Below are positions 55,238-63,940 of a DNA stretch of 64,000 nucleotides, in pieces (the first letter of the stretch is position 1; each line of letters starts with the position of its first letter). Source of the stretch: Streptomyces scabiei 87.22. Its GTDB lineage: Bacteria > Actinomycetota > Actinomycetes > Streptomycetales > Streptomycetaceae. The notes under the pieces are model-generated. The model was given only the letters and a program-made list of their open reading frames with translations. It had not been told where the DNA came from and searched no databases. A program made the position numbers and the translations under genes. The DNA lies in contig NC_013929.1 in assembly GCF_000091305.1 (NCBI RefSeq), forward strand, positions 2,604,001-2,668,000, given 5' to 3'.

Positions 55238-56470
55238 ATGACCACCGACCACACGTCGAAGATCGTCGGGACGGTCTGGGGGCTGCTGGTCCTCAACACG
55301 CTCGGCTCCGCCGGGGCGAGGACCATCGTCCCGCTGCCCCGCTCCCTCATCCAGATGGTCACCATGGGCTCACTGGTCGCCGCGTTCGCGCTGGCGCTCG
55401 TGGTCAATCCCCGGCTGCGCGTGCGCCCCAACGCCTATCTGTTCCTGCTCACCCTGCTGCTGGTGCCGAGCGTGATCTCCAGCGCGGACCTGGAGTCCGG
55501 GCTCGGCGCGGTGTTCCGCTGCGCCCGGCTGGCGCTCTTCGTCAGCACGCTGTGGCTGCTCACCCGCTGGTGGGACGGTGAGCTGAGGTTCGTCCGGCTG
55601 CACATCCGGATGTACTTCGTGGTCCTCGCATCGGTGGCCCTCGGCGCCGTCGTCTCCCCGGGCGCCGCCCTGCCCGAGCTGTACGGCGGGCGGCTGGTGG
55701 GCGCGCTCTGGCCGCTCACCCCGCCGCAGATCGGACAGTACGCGGCGGTGATCATCGGGCTGTCCGTGCTGCTCCTGCTGGGCCGCCGGACGACCCGGGG
55801 CAGCGCTGCGCTGGTCATCGTGCCGTCCCTGGTCCTGCTCGCGCTGACCCACACCCGCACGGCGACGCTCGGGATGCTCATCGGGCTGGTGCTGGCGATC
55901 GGTTCGCTCTTCCTGACCAGCACCGCCGCCCGCCGGTTCTTCGCCTGGGTGGTGCTGTGCGCCGCCGTGGCCGCGGTGGGGTTCGGGCCCGCGCTGCGGT
56001 CGTGGTTCCTGCGCGGGCAGAGCCAGGAGAACTTCACCAGCCTCACCGGCCGGGCCAAGGTCTGGGAGGCGCTGCTGGCGGCGCCCCGCACGACCTCGGA
56101 GTACCTGTTCGGCATGGGCCTCGGCGACAAGTCCTTCGGCGGGCTGCCGATCGACAACAGCTGGCTGGCCGTCTTCAACGAGCAGGGCATGGCCGGCGTG
56201 ACGCTGGTGGCGGCGATCGTCGTCGTGCTGGGCGGGGTCGCGCTGCTGCGGCCGCCGTCGCTGTCGAGGGCCTGCGCGATCTTCCTGATCAGCTACTGCG
56301 GCATCGCGTCGTACACCGAGGCCGGACTGGGCGACGCCTCTCCGTATCTCCTGCATCTGGCGGTGGCCGCCTCGCTGTTGGCGGTGCCCGCCGAGGCCGG
56401 CGCCCCGCCGCCCCCCACCGTCCCCCGACGGCGCGTCACGCGCTGGGTCAGAAGATCGGAGGTGGCCTGA
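55238..56470 (+). CDS. O-antigen ligase/polymerase (Wzy-like) membrane protein
   Basis: The 410-residue protein has about eleven hydrophobic helices and the external loop expected of the Wzy/WaaL fold. Characteristic parts are HTRTATLGMLIGLVLAIGS and, after the loop, GRAKVWEALLAAPRTTSEY and a DNSWLAVFNEQGMAGV stretch. In this operon it is the best candidate for the polymerase that joins lipid-linked repeats. Ligase and polymerase forms cannot be told apart by sequence. It follows the beta-helix gene at a one-base gap. Confidence 0.82.
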   Translation: MTTDHTSKIVGTVWGLLVLNTLGSAGARTIVPLPRSLIQMVTMGSLVAAFALALVVNPRLRVRPNAYLFLLTLLLVPSVISSADLESGLGAVFRCARLALFVSTLWLLTRWWDGELRFVRLHIRMYFVVLASVALGAVVSPGAALPELYGGRLVGALWPLTPPQIGQYAAVIIGLSVLLLLGRRTTRGSAALVIVPSLVLLALTHTRTATLGMLIGLVLAIGSLFLTSTAARRFFAWVVLCAAVAAVGFGPALRSWFLRGQSQENFTSLTGRAKVWEALLAAPRTTSEYLFGMGLGDKSFGGLPIDNSWLAVFNEQGMAGVTLVAAIVVVLGGVALLRPPSLSRACAIFLISYCGIASYTEAGLGDASPYLLHLAVAASLLAVPAEAGAPPPPTVPRRRVTRWVRRSEVA

Positions 56471-56472
56471 GC

Positions 56473-57681
56473 ATGCACGTGCTCGTGGTGCACAACCGCT
56501 ACGCCTCGGCGCAGCCGAGCGGCGAGAACAAGGTCGTCGACCAGGAGGTGGAGCTGCTGCGCGCGGCCGGCCACCGGGTCGAGCTGTTCGAGCGGCGCAG
56601 CGACGAGATCGCCGCCCGGTCCCTGCCGGGCAAGGCCGCGATCCCGCTGCTGGTGCCGTGGAACCCGGCGGTCCGCAGGGAACTCGCCGCGAAGCTGCGC
56701 GCCGGGCGGCCGGACGTGGTGCACGTCCACAACGTCTTCCCGCTGCTGTCGCCGGCGGTCCTGGCCGCCTGCGCGGACGCCGGAGTGCCCGCCGTCGCGA
56801 CGCTGCACAACTACACCCAGGTGTGTCCGCCCGGCACGCTGCAGCGCGACGGCCGGCCCTGCGCCGAGTGCGTCGGGTCCACGCCGCTGCCCGCCGTCCG
56901 GCACGGCTGCTACCGGAACTCCCGGCTGGCGACGGTGCCGCTCGCGGTCAGTCTCTCGGTGAACCGGCGGCGGTGGTGGTCCGGTGTGGAGCGGTTCTTC
57001 TGCATCTCGGCGGCGCAGCGCGACGTCCTGGTGCGCTCCGGCATGCCGGCCGAACGGCTGGCGGTGAAGCACAACTTCGTGCCCGACCCGGGCCCGCGCC
57101 GGGAGGGTGACGGCGAGCACCTGCTGTACCTGGGCCGGCTGGCGGAGGCCAAGGGGATACGGCTGCTGATGGCCGCCTGGGACGAGCTGGCCGCCGACGG
57201 CGGGGTGGGCGTACCGCTCGTGATCGCCGGGGCGGGGCCGCTCGAGCGGGAGGTGACCGCCTGGGCGGCGGGCCGCGACGACGTGCGGTACGCCGGCCTG
57301 TACGACACGGCGCAGGTCCGCGAGGCCGTCGCGCGGTCGGTCGCCGTGGTGGCTCCCTCGACGTGGCTGGAGGCGTTCGGCCTGGTGGTCGTGGAGGCGA
57401 TGGCGGCCGGGGTCCCGGCCGTCGCCGCCGGTCACGGCGCCTTCGTCGAACTCGTCGAGGACGGGGTGACCGGGCTGCTGCACCGGCCGGGCGACTCCGC
57501 CTCGCTCGCGTCGTGCCTGCGCGGGATCACGGCCGAACCGGCCCTGGGCCGGGAGATGGGCCGGGCGGCCCGGGGCCGTTACGAGCGGGACTTCAGCCCG
57601 GAGGTCGGGCTGGAGCACCTGGTGGAGGGGTACCGCGCCGCGATCGCGGGGCGGACGGAATCATTGGGGGGCAGTAGATGA
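56473..57681 (+). CDS. Glycosyltransferase family 4
   Basis: The 402-residue protein starts HVLVVHNRYASAQPSGENKV and has VVHVHNVFPLLSPAVLAA. An unusual central Cys-rich segment (CPPGTLQRDGRPCAEC, then HGC) could bind a metal. The C-terminal donor site has LYLGRLAEAKGIRLL and WLEAFGLVVVEAMAAGVP. The fold is GT-B with the conserved Glu of the GT4 family. The sugar is unknown. It ends by overlapping the methyltransferase start by four bases. Confidence 0.88.
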   Translation: MHVLVVHNRYASAQPSGENKVVDQEVELLRAAGHRVELFERRSDEIAARSLPGKAAIPLLVPWNPAVRRELAAKLRAGRPDVVHVHNVFPLLSPAVLAACADAGVPAVATLHNYTQVCPPGTLQRDGRPCAECVGSTPLPAVRHGCYRNSRLATVPLAVSLSVNRRRWWSGVERFFCISAAQRDVLVRSGMPAERLAVKHNFVPDPGPRREGDGEHLLYLGRLAEAKGIRLLMAAWDELAADGGVGVPLVIAGAGPLEREVTAWAAGRDDVRYAGLYDTAQVREAVARSVAVVAPSTWLEAFGLVVVEAMAAGVPAVAAGHGAFVELVEDGVTGLLHRPGDSASLASCLRGITAEPALGREMGRAARGRYERDFSPEVGLEHLVEGYRAAIAGRTESLGGSR

Positions 57682-58913
57682 ACGGATGCCGACTCTGCGG
57701 TTCGACGGCGCTGGAGAGCGTCGTCGACCTGGGAGCGACGCCACCGTGCGAGAGCTTTCTCGCCGCGGACCGACTGGACCTGCCGGAGCCGGCGTACCCG
57801 CTGCACCTTCGGGTCTGCACGGACTGCTGGCTGGCGCAGATCCCTCCGCTGATCACACCGGAGGACACCTTCGAGGAGTACGCCTACTTCTCCTCCTTCT
57901 CGACCTCCTGGGTGGAGCACGCGCGCACGTTCGTCGGCGAGGCCGTGGAGCGGGCGGGCCTCGGCCCCGACGCCTTCGTGGTCGAGGTGGCGAGCAACGA
58001 CGGTTACCTGCTGCGCCATGTGGTGGACCGGGGGATCCGCTGCCTGGGTGTCGAGCCGTCGGTGAACGTCGGGGCGGCGGCGCGGGAGGCGGGGGTGCCC
58101 ACGCTCACGGCGTTCCTGTCCCCGGAGACCGGCTCGGCCGTCCGCGCCGAGCACGGGCCGGCGGACCTGGTCGTGGCCAACAACGTGTACGCGCACATCC
58201 CCGACGTGGTCGGGTTCACGCGCGGGCTGCGCGCGCTGGTCGCCGACGACGGCTGGGTCTCGATCGAGGTGCAGCACCTGCTGACCCTGATCGAGGAGAA
58301 CCAGTACGACACGATCTACCACGAGCACTTCCAGTACTACACCGTCGCCTCCGCGATCCGGGCCCTCGCGAGCGGCGGACTGACGCTCGTGGACGTCGAA
58401 CTGCTGCCCACCCATGGCGGGTCGATCCGGCTGTGGGCCCGCCCGGCCGAGGTGGCCGGCGAGCCCACCGCGCGGGTGGCCGACGTGCTGACGCGGGAGA
58501 AGGCCGCCGGGCTCCAGGAGCTGTCCGGGTACACCGAGTTCTCCGCCCGGGTGGCCAAGGTCCGCAGGGACCTGCTGCGGTTCCTGATCGACGCGGCCGA
58601 GCGCGGCGAGACGGTCGTCGGCTACGGCGCCCCGGGCAAGGGCAACACCCTGCTCAACCACTGCGGCATCCGGCCGGATCTGCTGGCGTACACCGTGGAC
58701 CGCAACCCCTACAAGCACGGCAGGTTCACCCCGGGCACCCGCGTCCCGATCCTGCCGCCCGAGCGGATCGCCGCCGACAGGCCCGACTACGTGCTCGTCC
58801 TGCCGTGGAACCTGCGGGCCGAGCTGGTGGAGCAGCTGGCGTACGTGCACGCGTGGGGCGGCCGGCTGGTCTTCCCGATACCGGAACTGAGCATTGTCGA
58901 GGTCACGGCATGA
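57678..58913 (+). CDS. Sugar C-methyltransferase type protein (zinc-finger + AdoMet domain)
   Basis: The 411-residue protein has an N-terminal zinc-binding segment (CRLCG near residue 4 and VCTDC near 47). An AdoMet domain follows, with FVVEVASNDGYLLRHVVDRG and DLVVANNVYAHIPD, and a C-terminal domain with VVGYGAPGKGNTLLN. This three-part plan is that of NovU/TylC3-like enzymes, which C-methylate nucleotide-bound deoxysugars. It begins a cassette with a nucleotidyltransferase, a deacetylase-like gene, an epimerase and a DUF4910 gene. Exact substrate unknown. Confidence 0.85.
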   Translation: MNGCRLCGSTALESVVDLGATPPCESFLAADRLDLPEPAYPLHLRVCTDCWLAQIPPLITPEDTFEEYAYFSSFSTSWVEHARTFVGEAVERAGLGPDAFVVEVASNDGYLLRHVVDRGIRCLGVEPSVNVGAAAREAGVPTLTAFLSPETGSAVRAEHGPADLVVANNVYAHIPDVVGFTRGLRALVADDGWVSIEVQHLLTLIEENQYDTIYHEHFQYYTVASAIRALASGGLTLVDVELLPTHGGSIRLWARPAEVAGEPTARVADVLTREKAAGLQELSGYTEFSARVAKVRRDLLRFLIDAAERGETVVGYGAPGKGNTLLNHCGIRPDLLAYTVDRNPYKHGRFTPGTRVPILPPERIAADRPDYVLVLPWNLRAELVEQLAYVHAWGGRLVFPIPELSIVEVTA

Positions 58914-59704
58914 AGGTCGTCCTGTTCTGCGGCGGTTACGGCATGCGGATGCGCAACGGAACCTCCGACGACGTGCCCAAGCCGATGGCGATGGTCGGCC
59001 CGCGCCCGCTGATCTGGCACGTCATGCGCTACTACGCGCACTTCGGGCACAAGGAGTTCATCCTCTGCCTCGGGTACGGCGCCCACCACATCAAGAACTT
59101 CTTCCTCACCTACGAGGAGACGACGTCCAACGACTTCGTGCTGCGCGGCGGCCGCACCGAGCTGCTGTCCACCGACATCGCCGACTGGACGATCACCTTC
59201 GCGCAGACCGGCGTCGAGTCGCCGATCGGGGAACGGCTGCGCCGGGTGCGGCACCACCTGGACGGCGACGAGATGTTCCTCGCCAACTACGCGGACGTGC
59301 TCACCGACGCCCCGCTGCCGGAGATGATCGACTCCTTCGCCCGGCGTGACGCCGGCGCGTCGATGATGGTGGTGCCGCCGCAGTCCTCGTTCCACTGCGT
59401 GGACCTCGGCGAGGACGGCCTGGTGGGGGGCATCACCGCGGTGAGCGACATGCCGCTGTGGGAGAACGGCGGCTATTTCGTGCTCCGCCAGGAGGTCTTC
59501 GACCACATCCCGGAGGGCGGTGACCTGGTCGCCGACGGCTGCGCGCGGCTGGCCAAGGAGGGCCGGCTGGTGGCGCACCAGCACCGCGGCTTCTGGAAAC
59601 CGACCGACACCGTCAAGGAGCGGGCCGCGCTCGACGAGGCGTACGCCCGGGGCGACCGCCCGTGGGCCGTGTGGGAACGCGACGTCACCGGAGTGGGCGC
59701 GTGA
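58910..59704 (+). CDS. Glucose-1-phosphate cytidylyltransferase-like nucleotidyltransferase
   Basis: The 264-residue protein has the N-terminal nucleotide motif VVLFCGGYGMRMR and KPMAMVGPRPLIWHVMRYY. It matches the RfbF/glucose-1-phosphate cytidylyltransferase branch more than the thymidylyltransferases, with YGAHHIKNFFLTYEE and GFWKPTDTVKER. It would make a CDP-sugar for the downstream epimerase and the upstream methyltransferase. The usual partner CDP-glucose 4,6-dehydratase is not nearby unless the epimerase fills that role. ATG overlaps the methyltransferase stop. Confidence 0.82.
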   Translation: MKVVLFCGGYGMRMRNGTSDDVPKPMAMVGPRPLIWHVMRYYAHFGHKEFILCLGYGAHHIKNFFLTYEETTSNDFVLRGGRTELLSTDIADWTITFAQTGVESPIGERLRRVRHHLDGDEMFLANYADVLTDAPLPEMIDSFARRDAGASMMVVPPQSSFHCVDLGEDGLVGGITAVSDMPLWENGGYFVLRQEVFDHIPEGGDLVADGCARLAKEGRLVAHQHRGFWKPTDTVKERAALDEAYARGDRPWAVWERDVTGVGA

Positions 59705-60348
59705 TCCGGCTCGGCGCCGGCCGCCCCGACCGGATCGTCGCGGTGGGCGCGCACTGCGACGACATCGCCATCGGCGCCGGCGGCACGCTGCTGACGCTGT
59801 GCCGGGCACGGCCGGGTCTGCGCGTCGACGCGCTGGTGCTGACCGGCGGCGGAACCGACCGGGAGCAGGAGGAGCGGGCCGCGCTCGCCGCCTTCTGCCC
59901 GGGCGCCGACCTGCGGCTGACCGTGGGCAAGCTGCCGGACGGCTGGCTGCCCGCGCACTGGGAGGAGGCCAAGTCCGCGGTCGAGGAGCTGCGGGCGGCG
60001 ACGGAGCCGGACCTCGTGCTGGCCCCGCGCGCCGACGACGCCCACCAGGACCACCGCGGCCTGGCACGGCTGATCCCCACCGCGTTCCGCGACCACCTGG
60101 TGCTCGGCTACGAGATCGTCAAGTGGGACGGCGACCTCGGCCGCATGGCGGCCTACCAGCCGCTGGCCGCGGAGAGGGCCGAACAGAAGGTGCGGCTGCT
60201 GCAGGAGCACTACCCCTCGCAGCGCCACCGGCCCTGGTACGACCGGGAGGCCTTCCTCGGTCTCGCCCGGATCCGCGGCATCGAATGCCACGAGCGCTAC
60301 GCCGAGGCGTTCGCGGTCACCAAACTCACGCTCAACCTGGGGGGTTGA
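59701..60348 (+). CDS. PIG-L family deacetylase-like protein
   Basis: The 215-residue protein has the PIG-L metal motif AVGAHCDDIAIGAGG (His18, Asp20, Asp21), with Cys in place of the common Pro, and DDAHQDHRG as the second ligand site. Family members remove N-acetyl or other acyl groups from sugars or lipids. Here it probably deacylates a sugar intermediate of the cassette. The GTG overlaps the nucleotidyltransferase stop by four bases, and the next gene starts three bases after its stop. Confidence 0.85.
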   Translation: MIRLGAGRPDRIVAVGAHCDDIAIGAGGTLLTLCRARPGLRVDALVLTGGGTDREQEERAALAAFCPGADLRLTVGKLPDGWLPAHWEEAKSAVEELRAATEPDLVLAPRADDAHQDHRGLARLIPTAFRDHLVLGYEIVKWDGDLGRMAAYQPLAAERAEQKVRLLQEHYPSQRHRPWYDREAFLGLARIRGIECHERYAEAFAVTKLTLNLGG

Positions 60349-60351
60349 ACC

Positions 60352-61377
60352 ATGCGCGTACTCCTGACCGGACACCAGGGCTACCTGGGCACCGTGATGG
60401 CCCCGGTCCTCGCCGAGGCCGGGCACGAGGTCGTCGGCCTGGACGCGGGGCTGTTCGCCGACTGCGTGCTGGGCCCGACGCCCGCCGACCCGCAGGGGCA
60501 CCGGGTGGACCTGCGGGACCTCACGGCCGAGCACGTGGCCGGGGTGGACGCCGTGATCCACCTGGCGGCCCTGTCCAACGACCCGCTGGGCTCGCTGGCG
60601 CCGCAGCTCACCTACGACATCAACCACCACGCGTCCGTGCGGCTGGCCCGGCTGGCCCGCGACGCCGGCGTGGGGCGCTTCCTGTACGCGTCGACCTGCT
60701 CGGTGTACGGCGCCGCCGGCGGTGACGAACTCGTGGCCGAGGACGCCCCGCTGCGCCCGGTGACGCCGTACGCGGAGTCGAAGGTGCGGGTGGAGGACGA
60801 CCTGCACGCGCTGGCCGACGGCGACTTCAGCCCGGTGTACATGCGCAACGCCACCGCGTTCGGCTTCTCGCCCCGGCTGCGCGCCGACATCGTGCTGAAC
60901 AACCTGGTGGGTCACGCGCTGCTGACCGGCGAGGTGCTGGTGCTCTCCGACGGCACCCCCTGGCGCCCCCTGGTGCACGCGGCCGACATCGCGCGGGCCT
61001 TCACGGCCGCGCTGGAGGCGCCGCGCGAGGCGGTGCACGACCGGGCGTTCAACATCGGCACCGAGTCCAACAACGTGACGGTCGCCGAGATCGCCGAGCA
61101 GGTCGCCGAGGCGGTGTCCGGCGCGAAGGTGGTGATCACCGGCGAGAACGGCGCCGATCCGCGGTCCTACCGGGTGGACTTCTCCCGTCTCCGGGCGGCG
61201 ATCCCGGGCTTCGACTGCGAGTGGTCGGTGAAGCGGGGCGCGCTCGAACTCGCCGATGCCTACCGGAAGTTCGGGCTCACCCAGGAGGCCTTCGAGCAGC
61301 GCTTCACCCGGCTGGCCGTGCTGCGCGCGGCGTCCGGGGCCGGCACCGTCGACGACACCCTGCGGCGGCGCGGATGA
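60352..61377 (+). CDS. NAD-dependent sugar epimerase/dehydratase (SDR)
   Basis: The 341-residue protein has the extended SDR plan: LTGHQGYLGTV as Rossmann motif, VIHLAALSNDPLG, an active-site Ser/Thr stretch YASTCSVYG, and YAESK with the catalytic Tyr and Lys. WRPLVHAADIARA lies in the substrate half. It may epimerise or dehydrate the CDP-sugar; which one cannot be settled by sequence. Its stop overlaps the DUF4910 start (ATGA). Confidence 0.88.
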   Translation: MRVLLTGHQGYLGTVMAPVLAEAGHEVVGLDAGLFADCVLGPTPADPQGHRVDLRDLTAEHVAGVDAVIHLAALSNDPLGSLAPQLTYDINHHASVRLARLARDAGVGRFLYASTCSVYGAAGGDELVAEDAPLRPVTPYAESKVRVEDDLHALADGDFSPVYMRNATAFGFSPRLRADIVLNNLVGHALLTGEVLVLSDGTPWRPLVHAADIARAFTAALEAPREAVHDRAFNIGTESNNVTVAEIAEQVAEAVSGAKVVITGENGADPRSYRVDFSRLRAAIPGFDCEWSVKRGALELADAYRKFGLTQEAFEQRFTRLAVLRAASGAGTVDDTLRRRG

Positions 61378-62645
61378 CCGTCGGCGAGGAGATGCACGCC
61401 CTGGTGGAGCGGCTGTACCCGCTGTGCCGGAGCATCACCGGCGACGGGGTGCGCGCCACCCTGGACATCGTCGGCGAGTACATCCCGCTCCAGGTGCACG
61501 AGGTACCGACCGGGACCCAGGTGCTCGACTGGACGGTGCCGCAGGAGTGGAACATCCGGGACGCCTACATCGCCGACGCCGACGGCAACCGGGTCGTCGA
61601 CTTCCGCGCGTCCAGCCTGCACGTGCTCGGCTACAGCGTGCCGGTGTCCGCGACCCTGCCGCTGGCCGAGCTGCGCGAACACCTGTACACACTGCCGGAG
61701 CACCCGTCCTGGGTGCCGTACCGCACCAGCTACTACCAGCCGCAGTGGGGCTTCTGCCTCGCCCAGGACACCCTGGACGCGCTGCCGGACGGTGATTACG
61801 AGGTGCGGGTCGACTCCACGCTCGCCGACGGCCACCTCACCTACGCCGAGCACGTGGTCCCCGGTCAGGTCGCCGACGAGGTGATCGTCTCCTGCCACGT
61901 CTGCCACCCGTCGCTGGCCAACGACAACCTGGCCGGCGTCGCGGTGGCGACCTTCCTGGCCCGCGCGCTGGCGGAGCGGTCTCCGTACTACACCTACCGG
62001 TTCGTCTTCGCGCCCGGCACCATCGGGGCGATCACCTGGCTGGCCCGCAACGCCGACCGGATCGAGCGGGTCAAGCACGGCCTGGTGCTGGCCTGCGCCG
62101 GCGACCGGGGCGAGGTGACGTACAAGCAGAGCAGGCGCGGCGACGCGGAGATCGACCGGGTGATGCGGCACGTGCTGAACGCCTCCGGACGCCCGCACCG
62201 CGTCACCGAGTTCACCCCGTACGGCTACGACGAGCGCCAGTACTGCTCACCGGGGTTCGACCTCGGTGTCGGCTCGCTCAGCCGGACCCCGTACGCGGGC
62301 TACCCGGAGTACCACACCTCGGCGGACAATCCGGACTTCGTCACCCCGGAGGCGATGACGGACACCCTGGACCTGTGCCGCGAGGCGTTCGCCGTGCTCG
62401 ACGGCAACCGGCGGTACGTCAACCTCAGCCCGTACGGCGAACCGCAGCTGGGCCGCCGTGGCCTCTACGACTCGCTCGGCGGCCGCAGCGACGCCAAGGA
62501 GGCCCAGATGGCCATGCTCTGGGTGCTCAGCCTCTCCGACGGCGAGCACGGCCTGCTGGACGTCGCCGAGCGGTCCGGGCTGCCCTTCGACACCGTCGCC
62601 GCCGCGGCCGGCGCCCTGCACGGTGCCGGACTGATCAAGGCATGA
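61374..62645 (+). CDS. DUF4910 protein, aminopeptidase-like zinc hydrolase fold
   Basis: The 423-residue protein matches the DUF4910 family of polysaccharide loci. The N-terminal region has MHALVERLYPLCRSITGDG. The middle has a metal-site-like CHVCHPSLANDNLAG (around residues 171-185), recalling the M28 Asp of aminopeptidases. YPEYHTSADNPDF near residue 312 offers a third ligand. The C-terminus is a winged-helix-like end. It would be a cytoplasmic metal hydrolase acting on an amide or ester of the sugar. No member has a well-known role, so function is open. Confidence 0.72.
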   Translation: MTVGEEMHALVERLYPLCRSITGDGVRATLDIVGEYIPLQVHEVPTGTQVLDWTVPQEWNIRDAYIADADGNRVVDFRASSLHVLGYSVPVSATLPLAELREHLYTLPEHPSWVPYRTSYYQPQWGFCLAQDTLDALPDGDYEVRVDSTLADGHLTYAEHVVPGQVADEVIVSCHVCHPSLANDNLAGVAVATFLARALAERSPYYTYRFVFAPGTIGAITWLARNADRIERVKHGLVLACAGDRGEVTYKQSRRGDAEIDRVMRHVLNASGRPHRVTEFTPYGYDERQYCSPGFDLGVGSLSRTPYAGYPEYHTSADNPDFVTPEAMTDTLDLCREAFAVLDGNRRYVNLSPYGEPQLGRRGLYDSLGGRSDAKEAQMAMLWVLSLSDGEHGLLDVAERSGLPFDTVAAAAGALHGAGLIKA

Positions 62646-63940
62646 CGCACATGACCACCGAGGAGGAGAAGGCGAGGGCACGGGCACGGCCCGCCCGGCG
62701 GGCCCTGCTCGGCCGGCTGTCCTGGGGGCTGGCCGACCAGGCGGCCTCCAGCATGACCAACTTCGCGGTGGGGATCTACGTCGCCCGCTCGCTCGGGCTC
62801 ACCGCGTTCGGCGCGTTCAGCCTGGCCTGGGTGACCTACGGCGTGGTGCTCAGCGTCTCCCGGGGACTGGCCACCGACCCGCTCGTGGTGCGCTTCAGCG
62901 GTGTGCCGGACGCCGCCTGGCGGGGGGCGGTGGCCCGCTCGTCGGGCACCGCGCTCGGCGTCGGCGGCATCATCGGCGCGGCCTGTCTGGTGGTCGGACC
63001 GACCGTCGGCGGTCATGTGGGGGCCGCCTTCGCCTGCCTCGGCGTGATGCTGCCGGGGCTGCTGCTGCAGGACGCGTGGCGGTACTCGTTCTTCGCCGCC
63101 GGCACCGGCCGGAAGGCGTTCGTCAACGACCTGGTGTGGGGCGTCGCGCTCGTCCCGGCCATGGTCGTGGCGGCCCGCGTGGGCACGGTCGCCGCGTTCG
63201 TCCTCGCCTGGGGCGCGTCCGCCACGGTCGCCGCGGTGTACGGCTGCTTCCAGTCCGGCATCCGCCCCCACCCGGCCGGAGCGCGCGCCTGGCTCCGCGA
63301 CCACCGCGACCTCGGCTCCCGCTACCTGGTCGAGAACACCTCCCTCAGCGGCGCGGCCCAGCTGCGGGCGTACGGACTCGGCGCGATCGTCGGGGTCGGC
63401 GCGGTGGGGGTGGTCCGGGGCGCCGAGCTGCTGCTCGGCCCGTTCCTCGCCGTGCTGATGGGGCTGTCGCTGGTCACCGTGGCGGAGGCGGCACGGGTGC
63501 TGCGACGGGCCCCGCACCGGCTCGGCCGGTTCTGCCTGCTGCTCGGCGGCGCGCAGGCCGTCGCCGCGCTGCTCTGGGGCGCGGCGCTGCTGCTGGTGCC
63601 GGACCACTACGGCGAACTCGTGCTCGGCGGCGTCTGGCAGGCCGCCTCGCAGCTGATCGTGCCCGCCACGCTCGGCGTCGCGGGCGCCGGCCTCGGCACC
63701 GGTGCGGCGGCCGGGCTGCGCGCGCTCGGCGCGGCCCGGCGCAGTCTGCGCTGCCAGCTGTTCGCCTCCGCCTGCTACGTCGGCGGCGGACTCGGCGGGG
63801 CGGCCGCGGCCGGCACGGTCGGCTCGGCCTGGGGCGTCGCCGCCGCGACCCTCGCCGGCTCCGCCGTGTGGTGGCTGCAGCTGCGCCCCGCCCTGCGCGA
63901 GCACCACCAGGACTCCATCCGCGAAGTGAGGACGCCATGA
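62642..63940 (+). CDS. Wzx-type polysaccharide flippase
   Basis: The 432-residue protein has about twelve to fourteen hydrophobic helices. Near the N-terminus it reads LSWGLADQAASSMTNFAVGI, a pattern of the oligosaccharide flippase (MOP) superfamily, and GLTAFGAFSLAWVTYGVVLS follows. It should turn the lipid-linked repeat unit to the outer face for the Wzy-like polymerase at 55.2 kb. The ATG overlaps the DUF4910 stop. Confidence 0.82.
   Translation: MTHMTTEEEKARARARPARRALLGRLSWGLADQAASSMTNFAVGIYVARSLGLTAFGAFSLAWVTYGVVLSVSRGLATDPLVVRFSGVPDAAWRGAVARSSGTALGVGGIIGAACLVVGPTVGGHVGAAFACLGVMLPGLLLQDAWRYSFFAAGTGRKAFVNDLVWGVALVPAMVVAARVGTVAAFVLAWGASATVAAVYGCFQSGIRPHPAGARAWLRDHRDLGSRYLVENTSLSGAAQLRAYGLGAIVGVGAVGVVRGAELLLGPFLAVLMGLSLVTVAEAARVLRRAPHRLGRFCLLLGGAQAVAALLWGAALLLVPDHYGELVLGGVWQAASQLIVPATLGVAGAGLGTGAAAGLRALGAARRSLRCQLFASACYVGGGLGGAAAAGTVGSAWGVAAATLAGSAVWWLQLRPALREHHQDSIREVRTP

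Noticed and set aside
51433..55431. 1332-codon minus-strand frame across four exopolysaccharide genes
   Set aside because: Extremely long, but low complexity (Val/Gly/Arg/Pro) and opposite to four genes with known folds; typical shadow frame of GC-rich DNA.
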